64,000 nucleotides of DNA from Augochlora pura (Eukaryota; Arthropoda; Insecta; Hymenoptera; Halictidae): the NCBI RefSeq assembly GCF_028453695.1, contig NC_135774.1, forward strand, positions 21,142,001 to 21,206,000, given 5' to 3'. Numbering within the stretch: the first letter of the stretch is position 1; each line of letters begins with the position of its first letter. The translations under genes were made by a program, and so were the position numbers. Of this stretch, positions 44,970 through 57,760 are shown in pieces. Below the pieces are notes generated by a model. It did no database searches, was not told where the DNA came from, and saw only the letters and a list, made by a program, of their open reading frames with translations.

Positions 44970-45373
44970 TTAGGTTGGTAAGGTTATGTCGGTTTTCGAA
45001 CTTTCGAACTTTGACGCATGTTTTGGGATAACAATTCGCTTTACATTTACAGTGCAGATGGCGTGCTGCATGCTGATAGGTGTGCTTTTGTTTGTACTGT
45101 TAATTTGTGCTCGCTTGAAGTTATCGACTTCGTAATGGATACCAAGCAAGTTCGTGTTACATTCGTTCGAACAATTTATCAATTTCAGAACAACAGAATT
45201 TTACGCTACCGGACCTGACATAACCTAACATAATCTGACAAACTGTCAATTTATTGGCAAAAATGTGTAGATTGTAATGGATCTTATTTTGATTAAAAAA
45301 ACTTATTCCGATTTTTGACATGTCGATTTAAAGATATAGTTTGGTAACCGACATTATTTTCTTACCAAGCTAA
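44970..45373 (+). mobile_element. Internally deleted mariner-type transposon
   Basis: Left end TTAGGTTGGTAAGGTTATGT (from 44970), right end CTTACCAAGCTAA, with TA next to each. This is the canonical TTAGGTTGG start of mariner elements. At 404 bp it is far below the usual 1.3 kb. An ATG at 45135 opens M-D-T-K-Q-V-R-V-T-F, reminiscent of the mariner transposase N-terminus (D-K-K-Q-I-R-A), and stops at 45216-45218 after 27 residues, so the catalytic D,D34D part is gone. A solo end of the same family is at 54375. Confidence 0.85.
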
Positions 45374-46075
45374 TATTATGCTCCCGCTAATATTCCTAAA
45401 TCCAATTTTGAACTCTATTGTACTTATGGACGATATTAATCATTATCAGCGAAAGAGTTGATTCACGAATGTAGACTGTTTATACACAATAAATGTGTGA
45501 AATACGTGCGACACTTATGCGCGAAAACTATGTAGAACGTGCACGAGAATATGAAAAATACGCATGATATAAAGGGTGGTCCATGGAGAAATATTTCAAA
45601 CAAAATATTACTTTCTTATCCAGATTTAAACAGATCTGGCGAACGAAGACGGTGAAATATGTTTCGCGGTACAATTCGTTCAGCTCGTAAAGCAGCAACT
45701 GTGTAAAAGGATGGATGAGTTTGTGTTGCAGCATTTTTTCGATTTACTAAACGAGCTACTTCTGGCTATATTTCTCCGTTGCGATAACTTCATCTACATT
45801 TAGAACTCTATAACGAATAACACCTGTTTCTAACGACCACACTGTCGCCATCTTTCTTGTGTAATTTTGGTTTATGAAAGCAGAAGACAACAGCTTAATC
45901 GTTGAACGATGGTACCTACAGCATCTGCTTTTCGAGTAATACTTTTACAAATAGACTATTTATGAACAAAATTGATAAGTAAGAAGAAATGAGAAAAAAA
46001 GAATGAAATCATTTGAAGTTCCGATTTTTGATATTAAGGTGTGTCGTGAATATTGTTTTATTACACTAATTATTG
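45374..46075. other. Non-coding stretch
   Basis: AT-rich; nothing recognised. Confidence 0.4.
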
Positions 46076-46345
46076 GTAGACTGTGGATTTTGATGAAAAA
46101 TAAGAACTGTTTGCGTCAATTGAGAGATACAGGAGCCACATAGACAATAATTCCTTTGTTTAATAACTTGAATAAGATTAAAGTAATACGACAGTATTTT
46201 AAAAATTTTTGTCATAAAATCTGCAATCTAATTACTCGTACGTATTTTATGCATTCATAACAAAAATGAATAAATAAAACAGAAAACAGTAGCACTATTA
46301 GAAGAATTTAACTATTCCATCACATTATTTGGAATTTATCAAAAT
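46076..46345. repeat. Dispersed ancient repeat copy, longer
   Basis: 46076-46135 matches 29173-29228 ('gactgtggatttt', 'aaaaataa', 'tgcgtcaattga'). 46208-46345 matches 38575-38715. The two blocks may be parts of one longer old element. No coding capacity. Confidence 0.45.
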
Positions 46346-49300
46346 GATTCAGTGCGAGAATAAATATCTATGCGACAAGTATTTTACATAATGATGCGCG
46401 GTCTAGCAATGAGTTAATGTACGCGTAGTGTTTAAATACTGGATGATGCGCAACACTGACATCATTGAAACGCGAGAAGTTTATCAACGCACGTAATAGT
46501 GGGTGTGACGCAGGCCGATGCGGTGCTTCGTTAAGGAAACGAATACGCAATTTAAATTCAATACACGTTCTTGCTCTCGTTCCCGATCAAATAAGTTAGA
46601 ACATCGGCGAGCAGCGAAATATAGAGAAATAATGCGCTTTTACTTTTTTAAATGAATATTCAATTTGCTGCATGACATGACATAACACGGTTACATGTCG
46701 GGGCGAACGGAATGTTCAAACAATTCCAATTAACTTTACTTTAATTGCCTTAACCTGGTATTGTTGGCCGGCACGATTGTACGGCATAAAAAACCTAGCA
46801 ACGATTAGTTGTTCCTTTTTTGCTTCTCGATATAACCGCGAAAACGTAACGAGCTCTCTGTGCAGTCCAATATACTCATGAAACAAAACAGTATTTGCGA
46901 GCACGAAGACTGCATGAAATGTCGTCTGAAAAAAAGATTATTGCTGGCTGCGGATACGCGTAAGGTACGAGAGACAAAAGTTAACGAAAGGGTTGATTAA
47001 TCGAACTAAATTATCATTAAATTGATGATGATGTTGCTTGTACTTTCGGTTCAAACTTCGCTGAAGTACAGTGATCCGTGTCAACTATTTCTACTATAAT
47101 TTAAAAAGGGATAACCTTTTTATAATTGGACAGAGAAAAAATTGGAAAACCGTTATTTACCGAATTATTTGAATCTAACGTTCCGAAAATGTAAACGCCC
47201 CTAACCTTAAAAAATTATTTCTAGTTGAAAAGGTGTGCGAATACTTCGCACAGGAAATTTGAGAGCTACAGGTTTTTTGAAATGATTATTTTTCGTCATA
47301 AAATACTATAACGTGATATTAACTCAAATATGAAAGGAACATTTATATAATTTAAGATCAGTATACAATATTATATGTGCTTACAGTGAATAAAAGAAAG
47401 TAGTAATTGTAAAATTAATGCTACTATTACTCTATTTATTACACTGTTCTATGAATACACCTGTCCAATTTAACGCAACCGATTTACAAATAGGACAAAA
47501 TGTACCTTTAGCGAAGATTTAGAAATAACGGAAGCAAACGTAGGAGAAACTCGTCGACACTAAGCATTCTTACGCTGACATAACCTCAACAGTACCGACC
47601 TTCCGGACATTTGAAACTGGAAAGATAGGTGGTACAGTTTCCTCGTTATCTTATTCTAAATACGAGCGTCTCGTTCGTGGCAGTGCTGCCCGACGCGGCC
47701 AAGAAACGTTCCCTGTATAAAGGTGACCCGATCCGGCTGTTATTCTCTGTTCATAGTTTCTCAAGCAACACAGTTCCGAAATTTCCCCGAAATTCCATCC
47801 GGCCCGTGGCCGTAGAGCCCGGATAGTGTCGTACAGCGCTGGCTGTACGCGTATTTCCATAATCTGTACACAATTGGTCGGAAGCATCGAAAAGCACGGG
47901 AGGAACGCATGATCGCGTGCCCCCGGCACTGCGAGCCACACGACCGTCCAATTTCATCTGAACCGAGAGCCGGAGCAGGCCAACTACGGACGTACCCCAC
48001 CATTCTCGGCGTAATTGAATACTCAATAGGATTTACCAAAGCGGACCAACGCGGCGGTCACGTCGATCGACACGACACACGCCAATATTTGATCCGTGTC
48101 AAAAGCTTCAACGCAGATTCACCCACGGATTTCGAAAGGTCGTTAAACCCGCTGAATGCCCGAACCCTTCTGCTTCTCCCTCTCCCGGCCCGTCACCGGC
48201 CCAGAACGCCCGTATTGTTCTGTCGCCCTCTTATCTCTACCTCCCCCTCCCCACAACCACCACCACCACCGCCGCCGCCACCGCTCTTCCGACTTCATTT
48301 TCTCCAACTTCGGCCGGAGAGATTTTTTTACCCACTCACCGCGCTCCTTCGAACTGTCCTGTTCATTTTTTATTGCTTTCGGGTTATTCTTCGAGCACCG
48401 CGGCTTTTATCGCGCTCCTAGATCCAGGCCAAAAGCGACTAAAAATATTTCACGGCATACTCGATAAGGCTCTTCACCGGCGAAAGTAGCGGGATATCGC
48501 CCCGGCACTTTCGAACGAAATTGAACCGCGGCTGGCGGGAAACACGCGCAACGCACGTTTTCGGTTCATACTTTATTTCTCGCATGAAACCGAGCCCGAA
48601 AGAGTTACTTTGAAATCGCTGACAATTATTTTACTGGCAATGTTTCTCATCGACAAGATTTCAGTGACACCGCGTTTGATCGGTATTGTTTATATTCCAA
48701 CACGTTGAACTCGCCGACTAATGTTTAAATACTGTTTCTACTTCGAATTGATTCAATGCATTCAACGCTCATCATCTTTAAAATTAATGAAAATAACCAT
48801 TTAAAAAGAAAACGGTTTCTGGGTAAAATTGTACAATTCAAAAATCTCGTTTTTTAATTTATATTAGAATATAAATTAAAATATAATGATATTAGAGTTA
48901 AACGATAGTTTAATCATATACGTCATTTTTTACTTGGAATCATTCCGGACACAAGTATACTGTGGTACAACTCTTTACAAACGTAATTCTACGTTATTAT
49001 TGTACGTAACAGCATATGGCCTGTGCGATAACGATCGAATAATCATTTTACGGTTCGTAAAATAAAAGTTCCCGATAAAACCTATTCCTGACGAAAGAAA
49101 GATTCGTAATTTATATATTCCACGCGTTAATACTATTCCAGCTGTTTCTTTTTTTATTTGGCCTCGCGTAGAACATCTTGCATTACATTCTGTCATGTTT
49201 TTATAATTCAACGTACAGGAAACACGCCGGAAAATTTGTCATTATATTCTTTTTTCGGTGAAACTGAAAAATACCCAGATCGACCGAGAGCCGGGTTTAT

Positions 49301-49667
49301 TTCCCCCCCACGATATTATTCATACCGAGCTCTTCCTACGCCTATGAATTCATGAATCGCGTATAAAATAATAAAAATCTGTTTCCGGGGAAAAATAGCC
49401 GGTGAATATAAATAGTCACGTAGGTAGCGAAATGCGTATAAGTGGCGTTACCCGTTGGCATTCTTCGATTTGAATGCGATTTGTATACAATATAGAGCGC
49501 GAGAAAAATGTTTGACACGTACTTTTTAGCTGGCGTCATACATATTCAGCTGGCGACAATAATCCTCGTACATAGTTTGGGGTTCGCGGACCATATTCGA
49601 CTGTTTCCCCCCCTCTGGAGAACCATCGACCGGAAAGTAAAAAGAATAAGTGTGCGGCTGCTCTATT
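46346..49667. other. Non-coding stretch with a GC-rich island
   Basis: AT-rich to 47600. The part 47640-48580 is GC-rich with a (CCA/CCG)n run (48257-48284) that gives a proline-run frame (47909-48421). AT-rich from 48640. No domain, signal peptide or splice-bounded exon supported. Confidence 0.4.
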
Positions 49668-50218
49668 TTAACCCTTTGCACTCCGCGCTATCACCGATGT
49701 TACCTACCAGCACTTATGAACCTTTATATTATATAGTATACGTTCGGAACAAAGTAATGTATTACAATAATATTCGATTCGTATGAATTTGTAGACATCG
49801 AAGAATATTTTCAAATCAACATTTTGTTTCTTATAATCTTGTGTAATATGATCTATTTCAAAGTATTCCCCAATAGGCATTTCAGGCCGATTACTGCATA
49901 TTTTACAATAATAAGTGATTTCACTCCCAGATTGCGAATAGTTTATATATTGTTCATCGAATACATTCATGGACGTATTCTCTGTTCTCGAAAATCAATT
50001 CTCAACATATCATTATACATATATCTTACGTATAATTATGTATATGTCAGTAACTGTACCATATTTTGATTTGTTTTCTTCCGAGCAACGTACTATTTCT
50101 CAAAATGTTGCACTATATTAAATTAATTTCCCATTCTAGCTAATAAACCTTTAATGTCTAGCGAAATACTAGAATTACGATGTCCCTTGAGAGGAGACAA
50201 CGGAGTGCAAAGGGTTGA
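49668..50218. mobile_element. TTAA-type MITE, family D, longest copy
   Basis: TTAA+CCCTTTGCACTCCGCG at the left; GGAGTGCAAAGGG+TTGA at the right (one target base changed). TGTCCCTTGAGAGGAGACA (50181-50199) is a 19-bp imperfect palindrome centred exactly 25 bp from the right end. Inverted relative to 27187, with which it shares both ends and the 'ggtaggtaac / gttacctacc' block. 551 bp, the longest TTAA element here, but still no transposase. Confidence 0.88.
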
Positions 50219-50618
50219 TAATAAATTTCGCCGCGTGAAGGATCAATTATTCGAAAACCTGTTACAGACATCTCCAAATGTAAAAAAGCCATTTCCACTG
50301 GCAGATCGCGATGACCTTCGCTTAAAAAAATACGCGTCGAATATATTTCCAGGCTCCGGCGTTGTATGTAAATCTCATGAAAATCTCCAGGATTAAAGCT
50401 GTAGTGTGCTTTTAGTAACTGTTCCGAACGACAACGTATTTTACGAACGTTCATCCGATAATGTATTTTGATGAAATACGTTGTAAAGCTGCTGTTGGAA
50501 ATTATTTCGTACAAATTGTTATAGAAGAGCTGTCTATCGAACGGAATAGCTATGAAGGAAGCGACAGCGCAAGGGATTCATGAATCTGCAATATTCGGAG
50601 ACGCAACAATATACAGCA

Positions 50619-50825
50619 TTAACCCTTTGCACTATAATAACGAGCTAGACTCGTGATAAAGGTTCCATGTAAGATTTACTAAATATAAATATTATTAATT
50701 TCTTGTAAATCACCACCAAATTGTATTCTGTTAACAAAGCCTGGAAACGAAACTAAATAAAGATGATAAAAGAAACAAAGTGTTAACCAACGCAGCGTGA
50801 AAAAGATCATAGTGCAAGGGGTTAA
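50619..50825. mobile_element. TTAA-flanked MITE, family A, inverted copy
   Basis: TTAA+CCCTTTGCACTATAATAAC and TAGTGCAAGGGG+TTAA. The dyad ACGAGCTAGACTCGT (50640-50654) is centred 25 bp from the left TTAA, so the element is inverted relative to those at 1, 16248 and 20795. 207 bp. Confidence 0.88.
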
Positions 50826-51993
50826 GAAAAAACGAAGAAGTATTACGTAGAGATAATGTTATATTACGTTTAATACACAAGATTATTAAAAAAATAAATA
50901 AATGTGTACATAGCTTCCGTGTTCCCAACGAATGTTAACAATTCTTATTTTACGTGAAAATTCACAATCCAGCAATCACAATAAAATTTACCAATTTCTG
51001 ACTCTTATCGTTTCAACATTTTGCCTGCTGTAACGTATAATGTAATCGATACTTGTTCTGCGCGTTGCGTGTACGAGTATACGGTAGCTAAGAAAGCGCG
51101 ACGCGAAAAAGCGAAAGAAGACTAGAATAAAATCGCTCGTAAATTGCTCGACCCCTAATTTCGGAATTCCTCGCCGGTTTTGCATCGCAAGCGGGTCGAC
51201 GGCAAAACCGGGCCACCAATAATAGAAATCTTTATCCAGCCCCGTCTAATTTATCTTCGTTCTTTCCTACGTACTGCTCTCGGTCGCGCTTTTTTTCCCC
51301 CTATTTTCTTCCGCTCCGTTTTTCTCCCCAGCCCATCGACATTTATCCCCGTCCCTGCGACTCGGTCCGGGGGTGAGAGAGAAAGAGAGAGGGAAGGAGA
51401 GAGAGAGAGAGAAAGGAGAGCGTACCCCCGGCACCCAGGCGTCTAGCAGCACCGGTACGTCGGCGTCGTGTTGTGCGGCACCTGCGCGACAAAACGACGA
51501 CGGCCAAATCCACAGGTGCGGTCGAAAGGGTGCTCACGGCGCACGGAAATGCCTTTGAATCGACGGAACACGACCGACAATGAGGTCGAGGGACGACGAA
51601 AGTGACGCGCATATACGTCATCGACTACTCTACGAAGAACACTCCGGGTTGCCTCTTTCTCTCTGTTCCCCTCTGTCCGCTTCTTTACCTACGCCGCGTC
51701 TCGCACGCGTATCTATCCATCTGTCTATCCATTTATCCATCTTGCCCCCNNNNNNNNNNNNNNNNNNNNNNNNNNNNNNNNNNNNNNNNNNNNNNNNNNN
51801 NNNNNNNNNNNNNNNNNNNNNNNNNNNNNNNNNNNNNNNNNNNNNNNNNCGATTGGAATCAGATTTTATTAGAAAAATTGTAAACAAGATCCGAATTATC
51901 ATGATATAATTAGTATACTGTCATAGATTTAGGAATGTTGGTTGAATTAACTAAGATAAAATTAATCGAAATTGTTTGCAAAGTATTGTTTTC
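50826..51993. other. Non-coding, with microsatellites and a gap
   Basis: A (GA)n tract at 51374-51420 and a TATC-like tract (51710-51742) leading into the 100-N gap 51750-51849. GC-rich at 51180-51720. No gene recognised. Confidence 0.5.
51750..51849. other. Assembly gap (100 N)
   Basis: Exactly 100 N. It follows a 'tatccatctgtctatccat' simple repeat, a likely cause of the break. Confidence 0.98.
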
Positions 51994-52244
51994 GTAACCC
52001 CTTGCCGTGCCATTTTCTTTACAATTGCTATAATTGGAATTTCTCCAAACGCACTGATTTCTTGGAAGAAAAAGGAATTTTATATTCATTGTGTGCTCAC
52101 ATCTATTTGAATGTTTAAATATTGGTGACAAGAGAATAAAATTTGATTTCTAGTTAAAGGAACGGATGAACATTCATAACAGCTTGTTACTCAATAGAAA
52201 TCTCCATCGCGAGTCTGACTCGTTAGAGTGCGGCAAGGGGTTAA
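51994..52244. mobile_element. TTAA-type MITE, family A
   Basis: GTAA+CCCCTTGCCGTGCC on the left, GTGCGGCAAGGGG+TTAA on the right. The dyad CGAGTC-T-GACTCG (52210-52222) is perfect and centred 25 bp from the TTAA, the best-preserved family A palindrome in the window. Confidence 0.87.
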
Positions 52245-52576
52245 TATTTGCTCTTAAATAACAGTTTTATTCCTTTGCATTTCCCAATTATCAAAACCCA
52301 CAACTATGTCAAACTTCGTTACACAGGTTTGGTGTTTTTCGCTCGGGTGAACACAGTTTCTTTGGCCAGCGCTGAAGGAGTTAATAAAGCATGTTTGCTT
52401 TAGAGCGCGATTATGATTTACACACGACACATACGACAGTTTGCAGTTCGCGCGACGTTTTGTCTTACTTTCTCTCACGGAATATACTGACATCGTTTAA
52501 CCGAAAAAACCTGGGACACCTTGTACATCTGTGTATGCACGGATCTCTCTGTGTGTGAGTGTGTATCTGGGCTATA

Positions 52577-52628
52577 CACGTATGCATGCATGCATCCCTG
52601 TATGCACCGGTGTGCATGCATGCACGTG
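52577..52628. repeat. TGCA-rich imperfect palindrome
   Basis: CACGTATGCATGCATGCAT on the left and TGTGCATGCATGCACGTG on the right form an imperfect 52-bp dyad inside a TG/CA-rich region (52550-52640). Z-DNA- or cruciform-prone simple sequence. Confidence 0.75.
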
Positions 52629-52778
52629 TTCCGCGGAGGTGTGCGCGCGTACGGGGCGGCTCTCACTTTCCCCGCGCGTCGTCGATGTGTTTACGGCGAC
52701 GTTGCACGCCTGTCGATACGTCAGCAGGCCTCTCCTCTACGAAGAAATTTCTCCTCGTTTATGAATTTACACGGCGAT

Positions 52779-52892
52779 GGGGGGGGGGGGGGGAAAAAAT
52801 ATATCGGCGGATCGGCTGAAAAACTGCGGAATCCGAGGCAAGACTTTCATTCTGCTCCCCCGGTCTCTTTTCTCTCTCCCCCCCCCCCCCCC
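52779..52892. repeat. Facing poly-G and poly-C runs
   Basis: A G-run (52779-52793) and a C-run (52878-52892), each about 14-15 bases and 85 bp apart, could pair as a hairpin. Both are sequencing-risk positions. Confidence 0.85.
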
Positions 52893-53650
52893 ACCCCCGG
52901 ACTCTTTAAGAGCACTTCCTAGCCTAAGGAGATTGAAAAAAATCGAATTCCCTTCGCATTTTCTCCGGGCTACAGAAAACCCTGTAGAACGTATTTGCGA
53001 AACGCTGCCCGAGGACTCTTTAAATCCACGGAGTCGCGCAACTTCGCCCGATAAAATGATCGACGGATAAAGTGGTAATTGAAACTGCGAGTGTTTTTCT
53101 TTTTTTATTCGAAACCGCCGCGCGCTCCTCGCGTCGACGACGGGCCGGCGAAAGGAGACTCGAATGAGCAGTTTTTGGAAATGTGTCGAATCTCGGTGGA
53201 GAGAATTGTCAAACTTGTAGACTTCGTGGTTGCAGCAATTTCAATTTAAGAGACGCGATACGATGATTAAAATAATTCGACAATTTTCTTAGTGATTTGT
53301 ATGTTTGCAGATCCAAAAGCGTGCAAGCTGTAATTATTTGAAGTATTTAAAATCTAACACAAATGTAAGTGAGAACGAATTCATTGTTGCAGTATTTCGA
53401 TCTCTATTAATATTCGAACGATGAATAAATTTCAAAGATCGATTTAAAAAATATATTCCTCCATCCGAGTACTAATTGAAATTGTTCCAGCGACGATATA
53501 AATATCATCTCCAAATATATAATTTATCTTACTTGTACTTTGTGAATTAATATAAAATCTGTATTAATAGCAATTCTAAAATCTGTACACGTCATAGCCA
53601 CGGAAAGCTGTCATGTCTTCGCGACAAGTGTACACCTAAAAACTAACCGG
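52893..53650. other. Non-coding stretch
   Basis: GC-rich to 53150, then AT-rich. No recognised gene. Confidence 0.4.
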
Positions 53651-53802
53651 TTAACACGTGCTTGACGCTAATAAATGCCTACGCGGGACAGATAATCCAT
53701 ACTTTATGTACGCCATCTTTTACCTCAATGTTTAAATGTCGACGTATAAAAGGGTACAATTTTGTCACGTGTCCGACACGATATTATTAGGCAAGGGGTT
53801 AA
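53651..53802. mobile_element. TTAA-flanked MITE, family J
   Basis: TTAA+CACGTGCTTGACGCTAATAA and ATTATTAGGCAAGGGG+TTAA, a diverged terminal pair. CGTGTC-C-GACACG (53768-53780) is a perfect 13-bp dyad centred 25 bp from the right TTAA. At 152 bp it is the smallest TTAA element here. Confidence 0.7.
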
Positions 53803-54374
53803 ACTTGTCTCTCGATACTTGTAACATGTACGTTTCCCGCATTATTCTTTGCTACGAGAATACTCGTACCTAAAAATGTGCCGCTTATGTTGCAATTATA
53901 GTCAGAATTAAAATGTATTAAATTTTCTGTTATTTCAAACATTTTAGTGTTAAGACGAAATAATACGAACAAATGAAAACACATGAAGAATTTCTTGGAG
54001 ATGTTAGAGGGACTAGTTTCATAACAGTTGAAGCCATTTACCTCAATTTTTATAGTTAATCCGTTTTCGAATACATCATTGTTTATTATTACTTATACCT
54101 GCTTTAATATTTTCGTGTAAAAAGTATCCATTTTTATATATTGCTCATCGTTTACGTTACCAAAGATGAACAGTGCAGCACCGTCAGATTAGAACTTACC
54201 TAAAACAAAAAGAACAATGAAATTATTATACGAGTCAACGTAAGTCAACTATTACTATTACAACAATATAGCAGATTACAATTATAAGTCAACAGTCAAC
54301 GTAATCATAGAACTACTGTCGCTGACATTTTCGGTAGTCATGTATAATACACGACTCACCGAGATCTACAGTTA
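53803..54374. other. Non-coding stretch
   Basis: AT-rich; nothing recognised. Confidence 0.4.
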
Positions 54375-54475
54375 TTAGGTTGGTAAGAAAATAATGTCGG
54401 TTTCCAAACTATATCTTCATTCCCACTATATCTTTAAATCGACGTATCACAAATCGGAATAAGATTTTTTTTTTA
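54375..54475 (-). mobile_element. Solo mariner end
   Basis: TTAGGTTGGTAAGAAAATAA and the following 'tgtcggtttccaaactatat' equal the right terminus (read from outside) of the 44970-45373 mariner. The run 'actatatctt' is duplicated here (54408-54417 and 54425-54434). The rest of the element is missing. Confidence 0.8.
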
Positions 54476-54589
54476 AACGTGAAATAATTATCCTGGCTCA
54501 TAGATTTCTATAGTATGCAATAAACTGCACTTTTATGCGTACGAAATTGATTCTCGCGACTCGTAGCAATAGTTTCGCTACTCAACAAT

Positions 54590-54681
54590 TTTTTCAATCT
54601 AAACTTTATCGTTATAAAAATTATTTCAAAAAATTACTTTTAACGGTGCCTCAGAGTCACCATTCGAGCGCATAGGGTTAA
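54590..54681. mobile_element. Truncated family C MITE, one end
   Basis: The dyad GGTGCCTCAGAGTCACC (54645-54661) is centred 25 bp from the TTAA at 54678-54681. The interior ('aaaattatttcaaaaa', 'caattttttcaat') matches family C in inverted orientation. The other end is absent. Confidence 0.75.
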
Positions 54682-57600
54682 TTTCTTCCCAAGCTAACAC
54701 AAGGAAAAATTTCGTAGACGATACCGGGGATCGAGTTACACGGCTCCGTCGATTACTTATATGTCAGATATTTCGTGGAACACGGCCGAAGAGCTGAACG
54801 TCTTGAACGGCATCAATCTCTACGAGAACGTTCCATTAGCGTGCGCCGCGCCGCCTGACCGGATAGCACAAATCGGTCTTTATGACTGACAGGGCGCGAG
54901 GTAGAATGAATGCATAGTATAAGCCGCGGTGCATCTCTAAGTAGAGACAATACGCGCGGAAACTTTCCGCATAAAAGGCAAGGTCACGGGACCTATGTAC
55001 AGCACGGCTTATGACCAGAAATTTCCGTACAAGGGGGCAAGAGAGAGAGAGAGAGAGAGAGACCTCGAAACTTTATCAGAACTCTCCCCCAACGTAACGG
55101 AGCAACTTCTTGATGATATCGTATAAAAGACAAATACTGCCACTAAGTGCACAATTTGTGCGGAAGTGGGTGTTTCATTTTCGGCCAGGGAAAGCATTAA
55201 TTTGCGAAACACGTGGTACAAGACAGAAATCCGCCGGGTTTACTTGTTCCGAAAGCAATGGAACGAGGGCAGTTTAATGGCTCGAATCGGGAAATTCAAT
55301 TTTCTTTTATAGTACTCGCAGCGTTGGCATAATGTGCTGCCACGTGACCGCGAACCAAATCTTTCATGTTGATAATAGAGGCTGATAAAAACAGAGCTCG
55401 GTGTTTTCCGGATAACGCTTGCCAAATGAAGAGTTTTCAGTTTTGCTTACGATCGTTTTGTAATAATAATGGAAATATTATTAATATATTTATTACTATT
55501 ATACTATTACTATTGTATTATTTATTAACATATTATATTTATGTTTTCTGTTATTTCTATTATTTCTTCCAAACTTGTCCTCACATGACTCGAAAATTCT
55601 TCTGTGACCATGTTATAAAAGCGACGAATTATAATTGACTAAGACATGAATAGCTTACCATTCAAATATGCATAAATTAGCTTTTCTCAACATCGCGTTA
55701 TTTTTGCTAGGTTTTTGAACTTTCCGTCAAAGACTCCGAATATTTCAACAATGCTTTCTTAAAATTACAAATGTTGTATTTCCTAAAATAAAACTTAAGA
55801 ACACCACTTTAATTAAAATTAAATCGCAATCCTTATCCATCCCACACCAATCACAATATTTGCAAATAACTTTCCGACATTGTCTCCAATAAACTAAACA
55901 CTCTGTCGTCCCAGAAAAATTCGCGCCCGGTCTGGAAAAAAGTTATTCGTTTTTTGTAAAAGCCGTTCGCGCGCCCTTTCGCAAGCGGCCGCAACAAAAC
56001 GATCGATCGCAGTCCCGGCGAAAACGCAAAAACTTTACACGGCGGCCGATACAACAATTTGCCAACATCCCGTTGAAATTCTGTCGCCTTCCAAATAGAG
56101 AGTGAAACGGTCGAACTTACATACGGCAATTGCGCATACGCTTTCTATAAAGGTAATTTCAATAAATAAGCATTCTGAGGGACACGTCCCGGATTTGTCA
56201 ACGAGGCTGGCTCGCGCGGCCGGAGCAGCCAGCTAGCGAGTCGTCGTATAAGCGCAGCGTAATCGTGTTTCTGTGTTACCCGCAACGCCGAGCCGTATAC
56301 GGTCGTTTAGGAATGGAATTTGTTACCCCTGATTGCGACAAGTTTCGAGAAAAAGATTGCGTTCCTCCGTTAGAGGCACGGTCGCTCGCTCCAACGCCCG
56401 AAGACTGCGCGACGGGCTCCTCGAGCGCGGCTGAGCGAGCCGGAGCGAGGCGGAGCGAGGCGGAAGCTACGGGTAAAAGTAGAAAAGCCGGGAGCAGGAG
56501 ATAAGTCTAGTAGATGAAAGGCGCCAAAAAGAAGCGCAAGGTATCCACGACGAGGCCGATGAATGAGTCTACCAACGATCTTTGAGACTCCGTGCAGCTT
56601 GTGATTAATAAGTAATGTCGATCTCGGTCCAAAGTAGAGTTTCCTCGAGCTTCGAGGGCGCAGGCACGTCCGTCGTGACGCTTCCTTGCGGACTAGTCGA
56701 GCGTAAATAACAATTTTTCGAAAAATAAATGATACGCTTCTTGCCGGATGCCGCCCCGTCGACGTCGACGTCGTCGGCGCGCTACGAAACGCCTGGTTTA
56801 TCGTCGCTGCGAGCGAGAGCCAGAAGTTCCTCTGAAACACGGCATTACGTCCCGCGTTATCCTGTGATAAATTAAATGAACCTAGTTGCCAACGAGTACT
56901 CGATTTTTCAACGCGGATTGTCATTTCCTCGAATCGTCGCAGTTCTTTAGGTTGAAGGCACCTGCTTGCGTTCGAGTTTGGAAAATTTGAATGCGACGCT
57001 TGAAGGGAACATCCTGTTTCTGGCAGAGACGATTTCTTTTGGATCACGTGGCCGTAAGAGGTAATTTCAGGAAGCATTCTTTAGCGTAAGCGATATTTGA
57101 AGAACATGGCTGCAACATACATGAGCTGAACGATGTTGGATTTCGGTGTTATGCTTTTATTCTTAGATAGAGTATCACGTCATGGAATCATGGGAAATTA
57201 GACTTTTATAGCAGAATGAAACAGAAAAACGATCGAGATGTAATAACATGAAAATACAAATTATATTACACATCAAAATATAATGTTGCAGTCATGACTA
57301 ACTTCAATAAAACGATCAAAAGTTAAACATTTATATCTTATATGATTTTTTTTTTATTAAGGTTTATAAAAGAACCAAGGTATTTAACACAAGTGCCTTA
57401 AGGAATATGTCAAAAAAATAGTTGCTAAATAAAATTATAAATGATCCTAGCTATACTCGGATATATTTTTGTCAGAGAAGTCGTTTAAACGTTGAACTCA
57501 TAAAAGCAGAACTATGGCTGATTTTTTCGTTTATTATTAGTTATCGCATTTCTAATATTGTCAGTTGAACAAATCTTTCTGCAAAATTCTAACAGTTTGA

Positions 57601-57710
57601 TTTTGGCCGAATATATGTCGAAAATTATATAACAATCTAATATAATTACGTTAACAGTTTAAGTTTCATTAACTATGTGACATAATAATAAAAATAAAGG
57701 CAATTATGAT
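54682..57710. other. Non-coding stretch with GC-rich islands
   Basis: A (GA)n tract at 55039-55062. The part 56200-57080 is GC-rich and holds the longest open frame of the window (minus 56370-57077, 235 codons). That frame is arginine/serine-rich, lacks any recognised domain and opposes a plus frame at 56265-56504, so I do not call it. The rest is AT-rich. Confidence 0.4.
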
Positions 57711-57760
57711 TATCACGAATCTGTGTGCAAAATAAAATCTGTATCAATCGATTTCAATAA
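57711..57760. repeat. Dispersed ancient repeat, diverged copy
   Basis: 'cacgaatctgtgtgcaaaataaaatctgtatcaat' matches the order of the 18734 and 29173 copies. A further diverged piece is at 62341-62400. Confidence 0.4.

Noticed and set aside
47909..48421. 170-codon plus frame with a proline run
   Set aside because: The proline run comes from a CCA/CCG microsatellite. No signal peptide or domain.
52505..52525. CTGGGACACCTTGTACA as a CAGGGTG MITE end
   Set aside because: Only a partial match to the terminus, with no second end and no TA-bounded copy.
56370..57077. Longest open frame (minus, 235 codons)
   Set aside because: Arginine/serine-rich, no recognisable domain, in GC-rich DNA where stops are rare, and opposed by a plus frame at 56265-56504.
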